From contig NZ_JFHD01000012.1 of NCBI RefSeq assembly GCF_000698575.1, positions 1 to 64,000 on the forward strand: a stretch of DNA of 64,000 nucleotides. The letters are read 5' to 3'. The notes below the pieces were generated by a model, which was given only the letters and a program-made list of their open reading frames with translations, was not told the DNA's origin and ran no database searches. The stretch comes from Caballeronia zhejiangensis (GTDB lineage: Bacteria > Pseudomonadota > Gammaproteobacteria > Burkholderiales > Burkholderiaceae). Of the stretch, positions 8,321-15,823 are shown in pieces (the stretch's first letter is position 1; every line of letters begins with the position of its first letter). The position numbers and the translations under genes are program-made.

Positions 8321-8749
8321 ATGTCTGAAGAAGAATTGAAAAAATTGCTGCATGACTATCACAACTTCGACGATGGTCTTGTAGTGTCGTTTGGTTTCTT
8401 TTATCCGGTAGGCGAGCCACCAGCAGCTCAAGCTATTTTTTACGCGAAGAACCATTCGGCTCCCGGCGATAGATGGGACACCGTTAAAATCGTCGTCAAA
8501 GATGTTGCGGAATTCAACGCGCAGTGGAAAGGGAATCAGCCGAACTCGATTTGCACGGGTGTGCACCTGGTGAAGTTCGATGACTTATGGTGCTTGGATG
8601 TTGACGGTGTATACGGAGATGTCGAGGATCCGAAATCAATTGAAGAGGTTCGGCGGATTGGTGACTGCTATGTGATTGGTCGTGATATTCACGTGTATAT
8701 CAAAGATGATAGACAAGTTGACTTATACGCGAACTTGATAACACTCTAA
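8321..8749 (+). CDS. Candidate immunity protein for the Rhs-CT
   Basis: A 142-residue acidic, soluble protein with no signal peptide or membrane segment and no family I recognise. An AGGAGG overlaps the TAG stop of the preceding Rhs-CT gene and lies a few bases before ATG 8321, so the two are translationally coupled, as toxin-immunity pairs usually are. Base composition is clearly AT-richer than the surrounding genome, typical of acquired CT/immunity modules. A terminator-like hairpin follows directly. The immunity role is inferred from position and composition only. Confidence 0.65.
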   Translation: MSEEELKKLLHDYHNFDDGLVVSFGFFYPVGEPPAAQAIFYAKNHSAPGDRWDTVKIVVKDVAEFNAQWKGNQPNSICTGVHLVKFDDLWCLDVDGVYGDVEDPKSIEEVRRIGDCYVIGRDIHVYIKDDRQVDLYANLITL

Positions 8750-8758
8750 TTACGTAAG

Positions 8759-8786
8759 GAAAAGGGCCACATACGCGGCCTTTTGT
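8759..8786 (+). terminator. Probable terminator of cassette 1
   Basis: AAAAGGGCC and GGCCTTTTG arms enclose acatacgc, with one bulged base, and the 3-prime arm is T-rich. It lies 10 bases after the candidate immunity gene and before the opposing symE-like gene. Confidence 0.55.
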
Positions 8787-8790
8787 GCGT

Positions 8791-9045
8791 CTACTCGGCG
8801 GTAATGGTGAGTCGCCCGTGTTCAACATTGATTCTCACGCGCTGCCCTGCTGCGAACCCGGCCTGCTCGATCCATCGCCCGGCGAGTTTGAGCCACGGAA
8901 AACACGGCGGCTCGGTTCGCTGCCAGTAGGGTTTGGTAGAGCGGCTCTCGCGCTGCGACTGCTGAACGGTCACGAAGCGTTCCGTATCGTGTGGACGTGC
9001 TTTAAGATTCGCTAGCTTCGCGGAACTGCGCCATCCGCGCGCCAA
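8791..9045 (-). CDS. SymE-like small protein
   Basis: An 84-residue product ending in the SymE-family block: FVTVQQSQRES, then PWLKLAGRWIEQAGFAAGQRVRI, VEHGRLTI. E. coli SymE is an SOS-induced, AbrB-fold nucleoid-associated toxin controlled by an antisense RNA, and Burkholderiaceae carry many SymE-like genes beside Rhs loci. It lies antisense to the cassette, between the candidate immunity gene and leader copy B. The start is uncertain: the frame opens at TTG 9045, no ATG exists inside it and no Shine-Dalgarno is clear, so it may be a remnant. Family recognition is moderately sure; toxin activity is not. Confidence 0.55.
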   Translation of the reverse strand: MARGWRSSAKLANLKARPHDTERFVTVQQSQRESRSTKPYWQRTEPPCFPWLKLAGRWIEQAGFAAGQRVRINVEHGRLTITAE

Positions 9046-9129
9046 GAGCGACGAAAAACGAGCGTGGTGAACCGATGACCGTCAAGACCAAGCCCTTCGG
9101 GCGCTGCGCGGCCTTGACGGATTCGGGCG

Positions 9130-9250
9130 CGATGGGCGAAGACTTGCGCGAACGTGGCGCATCGGTGTGCTTCGGCCAAGTTCCGCCGCGTCTGCGGTCG
9201 GCCTGCGGCCGCCGTCAGCCACTGCGGGTAACGAGCAAGCGTTACTCGGA
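9130..9250 (+). repeat. Rhs cassette leader repeat, copy B, left part
   Basis: Homologous to 7564-7693, including the shared 19-mer at 9197-9215 and the ending cgagcaagcgttactcgga. It is interrupted after TCGGA (9246-9250) by the IS21-family element and resumes at 11875. Confidence 0.75.
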
Positions 9251-9257
9251 TGTTGCC

Positions 9258-9300
9258 TTTCGCCGTAAAGGAGCCGGGTGTTTTCGGCGTAATGGCGCCA
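9258..9300. repeat. IS21 left-end transposase-binding repeats (2 copies)
   Basis: Two copies, at 9258-9276 and 9282-9300, of the sequence that is repeated five times at the other end, here in inverted orientation (tttcgccgtaaaggagcc and tttcggcgtaatggcgcca). Multiple terminal repeats are typical for IstA binding in this family. Confidence 0.75.
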
Positions 9301-9334
9301 GCGAAGGGCGCCTGATTCGGGGCTCGAACGGGGA

Positions 9335-10123
9335 TCAAGAATCCTTGTTTTTACCTCCTTTCGCAAGTGCTGATTTGTTGCTTTCGGGCATCGGGCGTGG
9401 AACACGGTAGCTCTCGCCGTCGAGCACGACGCGGTACGCGGCATGTCGCAGACGATCAAGCGTTGCGGCACCGAGCATTTTGTTGGTCGCGAACGCGTCG
9501 CCCCATTCGGTAAAATCCAAATTACTCGTTAAGACGGTCGACGTACGCTCGTACCTCTCGGCAATCAGATCGTGGAAGTCTTCGTCTTCAGGCGTGCGCA
9601 TGGGTTTCAGTCCAAAGTCGTCAATGATGAGCAGCGGCACCTTGGCAAGCGCCTGGAAGCGTCGGTCGTAGGAGCCGACGGCTTGCGCGTTGCGTAGCGC
9701 GCCGAGAAGCCGGGTCTGGGTCATGAACAGGACATCGTGACCTTGCCGGGCGGCGGAGTGGCCCAGTGCCTGCGCCAGATGGCTTTTGCCCGTTCCGCAA
9801 GGACCGGCGATTAGCACGCTGACCTTCTCATCGATGAAGCGACAGGTCGCAAGATCATGGACGACGGCGCGATTAAGATTGGGTAGCCGGTCGAAGTCGA
9901 AACCTTCCAGTGTCTTCTGTCCACGGAAGTTCGCGCGGCGCATGCGGGCGTCGAGCTTTCGATGATCGCGCCGTGCGATCTCGTCCTGGATAAGCAACGT
10001 CAGGAAATCGGTATAGGCGAGCTTACGGTCGATGGCTTCACGGTTGCGTGCTTCGAGCGTGTCGAGGATGCCGGACAGTCGCAGTTGCTTAAGAGAAGAC
10101 GTGAGTTCGGGAATTGGATTCAT
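9335..10123 (-). CDS. istB: IS21-family helper ATPase IstB
   Basis: A 262-residue AAA+ ATPase that assembles on target DNA and activates the IstA transposase. Visible are the IstB N-terminal domain (LKQLRLSGILDTLEAR), Walker A GPCGTGKSH near residue 107, Walker B LLIIDDFG and the sensor segment STVLTSNLDFTEWG. ATG 10123 begins 2 bases after the istA stop; a TTG two codons earlier would overlap the istA stop. The protein appears full length. Confidence 0.92.
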   Translation of the reverse strand: MNPIPELTSSLKQLRLSGILDTLEARNREAIDRKLAYTDFLTLLIQDEIARRDHRKLDARMRRANFRGQKTLEGFDFDRLPNLNRAVVHDLATCRFIDEKVSVLIAGPCGTGKSHLAQALGHSAARQGHDVLFMTQTRLLGALRNAQAVGSYDRRFQALAKVPLLIIDDFGLKPMRTPEDEDFHDLIAERYERTSTVLTSNLDFTEWGDAFATNKMLGAATLDRLRHAAYRVVLDGESYRVPRPMPESNKSALAKGGKNKDS

Positions 10124-10125
10124 GT

Positions 10126-11652
10126 TCAATGGATCAGGAGAGTCTGGGTATCGCGGCAGAAGCGGCCGCCGTGGGTGTAGGTGGTCGCGCCTGATTCAAC
10201 GGGTTCGATCGACAGCCAAGTCTGATCGAGGCCTTTCTGCAAGATCAGCTTGACGGCTTTGTAGCTCGGCGTGCCGAAGTGATTCGCGCGACGGCAGGCC
10301 GCCTCCAAGCGGGACGCGCCGAACTGCTGAGCGAAGCGCAGCACGCCCTGGACGGCGCGCAGCTTGATGAGAACCTGATCGCCGAAGAGCGCTTGAACAA
10401 GCGCGTAGCACGACGGCCCGATACGCTGCGCTTCTCTCAGGCACCATTGGGGGTCGTGCAGTTGCCAGGCCTGTGCTGCTGGCGGCATGTGATCGGCCAC
10501 CGTGCTACGCGTTCCTGGCGCCGTCTGGCGGACATGCGATGCCGACAGTTCGTGCTCGTAGTAGAGCTGCACCATGGTGGCGGTCGCCTTGAGCCACAGA
10601 TCTTTACCGGCAAGCCGGAACGGCACGGAATAGTAGGCGCGCTCGAATTGCACATGGGCGTCGCGATGAACCTTCACGCGCGCCCAGGTTGCCAGCTCGG
10701 GCGGCACATCGGGAAGCGGCTGCAACAGCGCCTGTTCAACGTCTTCGAAACGCTTGAGCGGCACCTCGCGCGTCGTGCCATGCGTCCGGGTGCTGGCCTC
10801 TTGCATCACCCAGGCTTGCGCTTGCCGGTTGGCGTCGTCCAGATCACGAAATTCGCGAAGAGGAAGGAAGCTCGACTTCACGTATTTGACGCCCGATTCG
10901 ACAATTCCCTTTTTAGCCGGGTCCCTCGGCGGACACGGATCGATCTTGAACGAATACCCTTCGGCGCATTGTGCATAGGCCCGCTGGACTTCGGGTTCGT
11001 AGATACAGGCCTTGACGATGGCACACTTGGGGTTATCGATGGTGACGCGTCCCACTACGCCATTGAACCATTCGAAGGCGTGACGATGACATAGCAACCA
11101 TGTGTCGACGCTCTGGTCGCGGACAAACTCGACGTATTGATGCCGCGACCAGCACAAGGTCATTACGAAGAACCACGTCTTGTGGACCTCGCCCGTGTGC
11201 GCGTCCGTGATGGTCGGACCTGCGCCGAAATCAACCTGCGCGGCTTCCGCAGGTTTGAACTCCAGCCGCATCGGTACATCCGGCGTGAGCTCTGCCTTCA
11301 ATTGCTGAAGTAGCCTGTAGACGGATGAGTAGCTTCCCTCGTAGCCGTGGTTGCGCACCAGCGCGCTGTGAATCGTCGTGCCGGGCACGCCCGCGTCGTG
11401 CCACTGCGCAATCTGCTCGCGCCACGGCTCGGCCGACGAGATACAGCTCGCAGGCAGGAACTCCCTTCGGCTGAACGCTGACGCAAGCTGCGCGTCATCC
11501 GGCAGAGCGTTGTCCGGAGAAAGCCACCCCCGCTCGGTTGCGATCTCCCGTACGGCTGCCAGCTTCTTACGGCCCATGATCTTCGAGCGGTCGATATCCC
11601 GGTCGGAGTCACCCTGGCGCATTCGCACCAGAACCTGTCGATATTGGTACAT
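10126..11652 (-). CDS. istA: IS21-family transposase IstA
   Basis: A 508-residue DDE transposase that cuts and joins the element ends. It has an N-terminal helix-turn-helix region (QVLVRMRQGDSDRDIDRS), a second HTH, then the RNase H-fold catalytic core starting at AAQVDFGAG (first Asp), VTIDNPKCA (second Asp) and DPAKKGIVESGVKYVK (Glu). A C-terminal beta-barrel segment follows (HVQFERAYYSVPFRLAG). ATG 11652 with GAGGAAG upstream is preferred over the TTG at 11670. No frameshift or stop is seen. Confidence 0.92.
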   Translation of the reverse strand: MYQYRQVLVRMRQGDSDRDIDRSKIMGRKKLAAVREIATERGWLSPDNALPDDAQLASAFSRREFLPASCISSAEPWREQIAQWHDAGVPGTTIHSALVRNHGYEGSYSSVYRLLQQLKAELTPDVPMRLEFKPAEAAQVDFGAGPTITDAHTGEVHKTWFFVMTLCWSRHQYVEFVRDQSVDTWLLCHRHAFEWFNGVVGRVTIDNPKCAIVKACIYEPEVQRAYAQCAEGYSFKIDPCPPRDPAKKGIVESGVKYVKSSFLPLREFRDLDDANRQAQAWVMQEASTRTHGTTREVPLKRFEDVEQALLQPLPDVPPELATWARVKVHRDAHVQFERAYYSVPFRLAGKDLWLKATATMVQLYYEHELSASHVRQTAPGTRSTVADHMPPAAQAWQLHDPQWCLREAQRIGPSCYALVQALFGDQVLIKLRAVQGVLRFAQQFGASRLEAACRRANHFGTPSYKAVKLILQKGLDQTWLSIEPVESGATTYTHGGRFCRDTQTLLIH

Positions 11653-11743
11653 CTCGAACTTCCTCTTCAAGCCACCCTCCGGAGCAAATGCGTGCCACGA
11701 GGGTAGCGGTTGGCGAAGTTCGAGCGCCCGACTCAGATGCCAG

Positions 11744-11862
11744 TGGCGCCTTTATGGCGAAAATCTACTGGCGCCTATACGCCGAAAGACTTGTGGCGCC
11801 TAAACGCCGAAAAGTCCCCGGCGCCTTTATGCCGAAAACGGTTTGGCTCCTTAACGGCGAAA
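11744..11862. repeat. IS21 right-end repeat array (5 copies, 25-bp period)
   Basis: A 19-base unit, consensus tggcgcctttacgccgaaa, begins at 11744, 11769, 11794, 11819 and 11844, an exact 25-base spacing. The outermost copy overlaps the terminal inverted repeat. These are probably IstA binding sites; the strict periodicity keeps them near one face of the helix. Confidence 0.85.
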
Positions 11863-11874
11863 GTTCACATCGGA

Positions 11875-11936
11875 CGAGTCGCATAGTTCGGGCTACCGAT
11901 GAGCGTCTAGAATCGCGTCTACAAAAATAATTCTCT
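11875..11936 (+). repeat. Rhs cassette leader repeat, copy B, right part
   Basis: Resumes copy A homology directly after the IS target duplication (cgagtcgcatagttcgggctaccgatgagcg). It carries the same TAGAAT hexamer (11908-11913) and an aattct end. Confidence 0.8.
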
Positions 11937-11937
11937 C

Positions 11938-12195
11938 GTGCATGAGCTCGTCGAGCTGGACGGCTTGCTGGATAAGGGACTGCGGCCTGCGCGCGAGGAG
12001 TTTGTGTCCAGGCGAAGTCAGACGGGGCTTCATTACAACCGGCATCCGTACGATGATCCGGCGACGGGCAGATTCATATCGAAGGACCTGATTGGCCTTA
12101 CGGGCGGACTCAACGCCGTTGCCGCCGATCGGGATATTCAAGTCAAGGTAGACGAATCGAATCGTCGCAATCGAAGAATCATCGAAGGCCGCTAG
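11938..12195 (+). pseudogene. Second orphan Rhs core remnant, CT domain lost
   Basis: The 85-residue frame contains [31 protein letters not shown], the same core border found in cassette 1. After GGLN it departs into a short basic tail ([15 protein letters not shown]) and stops before the usual WIDPLGL border, so the toxin domain is deleted or replaced. In front of TGLH the normal FPGQY-type sequence is also corrupted. It is a decayed cassette rather than a working gene. Confidence 0.75.
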
Positions 12196-12347
12196 AGAGA
12201 CTCGACAATGGAAACATGCCAGAAGGACGGAGCGTCCGTAAGATACACGTCTGCCCGGTGGTCTTGCCGTGGGTGAACATGTCGTTAGCGTCGAGCAAGA
12301 AAAGCTACGGGCCTTCCTGAGACGACGATGAACAAAGGAGTTGATCG

Positions 12348-12662
12348 ATGGATATTCATCTCAAGAAGGCGTACGAGATTCATGTTGGTCAAGGCATCGA
12401 CCAGCAAAGGCTACTCGACGCCATCGCCGCTGAACTTGGCGCTCGCGGTATCAGGCGTGATTCCTACCGCTTAGGTGACGACCCGCATATCGGGTTTGGA
12501 GAGTTGCGCCTGTCCGAGGAAGATGGTTACTGGGTCGTATGCGTCGACGAGCGAGGCGCCTCGTTCAATCCTTGCATATTCACCGACTATTTCGACGCGG
12601 TGAAATTCTTCATCTTCGAATTGTCCGGCGCAAGCGCTGAACCGATCTGGAAAAACCTCTAA
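12348..12662 (+). CDS. Small protein between Rhs remnant and PAAR (unknown)
   Basis: 104 residues, soluble and acidic, with no family I recognise. The N-terminus MDIHLKKAYEIHVGQGIDQQ is followed by a predicted alpha/beta pattern ending in DYFDAVKFFIFELSG. A good ribosome binding site (AAAGGAG) lies 8 bases before ATG 12348. It follows the Rhs remnant and precedes the PAAR gene by 16 bases on the same strand, the position of an immunity or adaptor gene. With its cognate toxin apparently lost it may be an orphan immunity gene; this is inference. Confidence 0.65.
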   Translation: MDIHLKKAYEIHVGQGIDQQRLLDAIAAELGARGIRRDSYRLGDDPHIGFGELRLSEEDGYWVVCVDERGASFNPCIFTDYFDAVKFFIFELSGASAEPIWKNL

Positions 12663-12678
12663 CCGCACGATAACGAAA

Positions 12679-12939
12679 ATGACTTCAATAGCATGCGTAG
12701 GCGACGCGACCACCCACGGCGGCCGCATCATCACGGGCTCCGACACGATGGACATCAAGGGCCGCGGGGCCGCGAGAATGGGCGACTTGGTGACATGCCC
12801 CGAACACGGCACGAACCCGATCATTCAGTGTTCCGATATGTTGATCGACACGAACGGCAATGGCGTCGCGCTGGATGGGCATCTGACCGCCTGCGGCAGC
12901 CGTGTGCTTGCCGTCGAAAGTCACGGCAGTATTGATTAG
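12679..12939 (+). CDS. PAAR-domain protein
   Basis: An 86-residue stand-alone PAAR protein. PAAR proteins sharpen the VgrG trimer and couple effectors to the T6SS spike. The family pattern is clear: CVGDATTHGGRIITGS, RGAARMGDLVTCPEHG, then a second half LDGHLTACGSRVLA. Metal-binding Cys/His candidates are C5, H13, C40/H43 and C72. It is the last intact gene of the island and the only one besides truncated vgrG that specifies the T6SS connection. No core T6SS genes lie in the window. Confidence 0.88.
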   Translation: MTSIACVGDATTHGGRIITGSDTMDIKGRGAARMGDLVTCPEHGTNPIIQCSDMLIDTNGNGVALDGHLTACGSRVLAVESHGSID

Positions 12940-12995
12940 AAGCCCTCTTCAGGGAAGGTCATGCGAGGAACAGATAATCGCGTGAGGCCGGTTCC

Positions 12996-13618
12996 CTAAC
13001 TCGGGATCGCCCTCCGCGCAAACGCGAGATATCCACCCAATGCCAGCATGACGACGCCCGAGGTCCGCGTGAGCATCCTCGCGCGCGCGACGCGTGCGGC
13101 GCTCGACTTCAGCAGACGCGAAGCGGCGAGCACCGCGCCCACGTCGACAAGCGTATTAAGCACGACGCAAATGCTCCCGAGCATCGCCAGTTGCGGAATC
13201 AGCGCATGCCCCGGCGAAACGAACTGCGGAAGAAAGGCGAGAAAAACAGCGCCGTCTTGACGTTGAGCGCTTCGACCAGGACGCCTTCGCGAAACGCACG
13301 CCGCGCACCGTGCGATGCAACCGGCGCGACGCCGCCCGCTTCGCCTTCGCGAAACAGAAGCCGAACGCCCAGATAAATCAGATACGCCGCGCCGACGTAC
13401 TTCACGACGCTAAAGAGCGTCGCCGAGCGCGCGATCAACAGGGATAGCCCGAGCGCCGCCGCGGCCACATGGACGAGACCGCCCACCGCCGTGCCGAGAC
13501 ACGACGCCATGCCTTCGGAACGACCACCAGCGACAGTGCGAGCCACGACATACGCGAGGCCCGGACCGGGCGTAATGGCGAGAGCGATCGCCGCGATCAG
13601 AAAAGCAATAAAAGCCAT
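12996..13618 (-). pseudogene. LysE/RhtB-family exporter broken by a single-base frameshift
   Basis: LysE-type proteins export amino acids across the inner membrane. The first frame (start 13618, 139 codons) has the family opening ALAITPGPGLAYVVART and runs to KTALFFSPFF, then misreads and stops. Shifting one base near 13239-13241, next to a run of five T on the coding strand, restores AFLPQFVSPGHALIPQLAML, continuing to the end at 12996 in the other frame. One base is therefore missing, either a real mutation or a homopolymer sequencing error. The gene starts 3 bases after the paiB-like stop, in an apparent operon. Confidence 0.85.
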
Positions 13619-13621
13619 GAA

Positions 13622-14248
13622 CTAGTCTCCCGCCCGCCCCATCACCCGTGCCAGCTCCCCTTTCCCCCGCGCGTCGAGCGCATCCGCCGCACCGATCCGA
13701 TCGCGCGTTTCCTTGTTCTGACTCAGCTTCGACTTGCCGACAAGCGACGTCACCGCGATTTCGATGCCCACGATATTCCGCAGCATCCCATCGATGAATT
13801 CGCGCTCGGAATCGCCCATCTTCCACGGCTTCGGCTCGTTCGCCTCGTGCCGCCGCGTCAGACGCGCGACGAGACCGCGCACGAACTGCTCGTCGTCGCG
13901 CACGGTGAGCACGCCGTGCGCGTGCACGACTTCGTAGTTCCACGTCGGCACTTGCCGATGCGTCTCATGCTTGCTCGGATACCAGTTCGGCGAGACATAA
14001 CCCTCCGCGCCGCGAAAAATCACCATGACGGGCGTGCCGCCCGGGCAACGCTGCCACACGTCGTTGGCGCGCGCGACGTGCGCCGTCAGCAAGCCATGCT
14101 CGCCCTGCGCCGGATCGAACTCGAACGGAATGTGATTGGCGTCGAGACCGGCGGCGTCGTGCGTCACCAGCATTCCGAGCGGATGCCCACGAATGATCCG
14201 ATGCAGCTCTTCAGGGCGAGTCTCGGCGAAATGCGGCGGAATATACAT
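13622..14248 (-). CDS. FMN-binding negative transcriptional regulator, PaiB family
   Basis: A 208-residue protein of the PaiB/split-barrel flavin-binding type. Diagnostic segments are MYIPPHFAE at the start, GMLVTHDAAGLDANHIPFEFD, GAEGYVSPNWYPSK and VPTWNYEVVHAHG. PaiB in Bacillus represses sporulation and protease genes; the Gram-negative homologues are mostly uncharacterised and may be oxidoreductases. It is divergent from the MocR-type regulator with an 86-base gap and is followed by the LysE exporter, a common trio in Burkholderiaceae, so the MocR protein probably controls it. Confidence 0.88.
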   Translation of the reverse strand: MYIPPHFAETRPEELHRIIRGHPLGMLVTHDAAGLDANHIPFEFDPAQGEHGLLTAHVARANDVWQRCPGGTPVMVIFRGAEGYVSPNWYPSKHETHRQVPTWNYEVVHAHGVLTVRDDEQFVRGLVARLTRRHEANEPKPWKMGDSEREFIDGMLRNIVGIEIAVTSLVGKSKLSQNKETRDRIGAADALDARGKGELARVMGRAGD

Positions 14249-14334
14249 CCTGGATGCCCGATGGAAAGTGGCGGAACCCCGTCACTATCGCCCGAAACAG
14301 GCACAATAAGAAGATCCAGTTTCGAGCAATTTTC

Positions 14335-15792
14335 ATGGTCCAGTTGAAAGACGCCATCGGCACCGGACGGCGCATTTACGATCTGCTGCGCGCCCAGATC
14401 GCCGATGGCACGTTGCCCGCCGGCGCTCCCGCACCTTCTACGCGCGCGCTGGCGGCCGATCTCGGCGTCTCGCGCACGACCGTCACGGCAGCGTACGAAC
14501 AGCTCGCGGCGGAGGGCTTTCTCGTCACGTCGGCGGGACGCGTGGCGCGAGTCGCCACGCCGCCGATGCCGCTCGCGCCGCCGATTCCCGCGCGCGCCGA
14601 ACGCACCGCGCCCGCCCTTTCCGCCTATGGCCGGCGCGTTTCTACACTGCCGATGCCCGTTCTCGCGCAAGTGACGAAAGGCAGCATCAACTTCCTGTAC
14701 GGCGCAGTGTCCGCGCGCGACTTTCCTTCGTTGATCTGGAAACGCGCGTATCAGGCCGAACTGCTGCATCAACCGGACAGCCTCTATTACGTCGCGCCCG
14801 AAGGCGACGCGTCGCTCAGGCGCGCGTTGCAGGCGTATCTCGGCCGCGCGCGCGGGCTCGTCTGCGATAGCGATCAGATCGTCGTCGTGAACGGCACGCA
14901 GCAGGCGCTCGATCTTTGCGCGCGGCTGCTGCTCGATCCCGGCGACGCCTTCGCATTCGAAGATCCCGGCTATCTGATCGCGCGGCATTGCTTCGAGGCA
15001 TCGGGCGGCGTGGCGCTGCCGGTGCCCGTCGACGAAAACGGTCTCGATACGCGCCGCCTTCCCGCCGATGGACGCGCGCGGCTCGCCTACGTGACGCCAT
15101 CGCACCAGTTTCCGCTGGGCGGCGTGCTGCCGATCGGCCGCCGTCTCGAATTGCTCGAATGGGCGCAACGGCACGACGCGTGGATCATCGAAGACGATTA
15201 CGACGGCGAGTTCCGATACGGCCAGCGCCCGATCGACGCCTTGCAATCGATCGATACGAATGGCCGCGTGATCTACATCGGCACGTTTTCGAAGGCGCTT
15301 TCGCCGCATCTGCGGCTCGGCTACATGATCCTGCCGCACGATCTCGTGCCGGCGTTCCGTCAGGCGAAGCGGCTCGCGGATCGTCATTCGGCCGTCATCG
15401 ATCAGCGCGTGCTCGCGGCGCTAATCGAAAGCGGCGCGTATGAGCGTCACGTGCGGCGCGTGCGGCGCGAATACGAACGGCGGCGCGCGGCCTTGCTCGA
15501 CGCCATCGCCGATCTTCTTCCGAAGCGCGCGCACGCGACGGGCACGGCTGCCGGATTGCACGTCACGCTGTGGCTGCCCTTCATCGACGCGGCGCACGAA
15601 GCCGCGCTCGTCGCCGCCGCGCATGCGAAGGGCGTGGGCGTCTATCCGGTGTCGCCGCTTCATGTCGCGCCGTGCGGCGGCACGTCGAACCGGACGGCCG
15701 GGCTCATCCTCGGCTATGCGAGCGTGCCGGTCGAGCAGATCCGCAAAGGCATCGAAATCCTCGCCGATGTGATCGCGCATTTTCGAACGTAA
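14335..15792 (+). CDS. MocR/PdxR-type GntR regulator with aminotransferase domain
   Basis: A 485-residue cytoplasmic regulator. It has an N-terminal winged helix (GTGRRIYDLLRAQIADGTL, LGVSRTTVTAAYEQLAAEGF) and a fold-type I PLP-aminotransferase domain. DDYDGEFRY lies in the middle and the PLP lysine is in YIGTFSKALSPHLRLGYM. The frame opens at 14254, but ATG 14335 gives the normal start MVQLKDAIGTGRR. It is transcribed divergently from the paiB-like gene, and MocR proteins usually regulate the divergent neighbour using PLP or an amino-acid adduct as effector. Confidence 0.88.
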   Translation: MVQLKDAIGTGRRIYDLLRAQIADGTLPAGAPAPSTRALAADLGVSRTTVTAAYEQLAAEGFLVTSAGRVARVATPPMPLAPPIPARAERTAPALSAYGRRVSTLPMPVLAQVTKGSINFLYGAVSARDFPSLIWKRAYQAELLHQPDSLYYVAPEGDASLRRALQAYLGRARGLVCDSDQIVVVNGTQQALDLCARLLLDPGDAFAFEDPGYLIARHCFEASGGVALPVPVDENGLDTRRLPADGRARLAYVTPSHQFPLGGVLPIGRRLELLEWAQRHDAWIIEDDYDGEFRYGQRPIDALQSIDTNGRVIYIGTFSKALSPHLRLGYMILPHDLVPAFRQAKRLADRHSAVIDQRVLAALIESGAYERHVRRVRREYERRRAALLDAIADLLPKRAHATGTAAGLHVTLWLPFIDAAHEAALVAAAHAKGVGVYPVSPLHVAPCGGTSNRTAGLILGYASVPVEQIRKGIEILADVIAHFRT

Positions 15793-15823
15793 GCACTGCC
15801 TTCGAGACGCGTCATCGTGAGCG

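Larger units (their letters stand above)
9251..11869 (-). mobile_element. Complete IS21-family insertion sequence
   Basis: The 2619-bp element is bounded by TG...CA. Its ends read TGTTGCCTTTCGCCGTAAAG and, on the other strand, TGTGAACTTTCGCCGTTAAG, both followed by GAGCC. A 5-bp target duplication TCGGA flanks it (9246-9250 and 11870-11874). Copy A of the leader repeat at 7689-7693 shows the same site empty, with TCGGA only once, which proves insertion after the repeat was duplicated. Both istA and istB are intact, so the element may still be active. Confidence 0.93.

Noticed and set aside
11744-11862. Possible CRISPR array (five regularly spaced repeats)
   Set aside because: Period is only 25 bases with 6-base gaps, units sit at an IS21 end and match the other end in inverted orientation; no cas genes.
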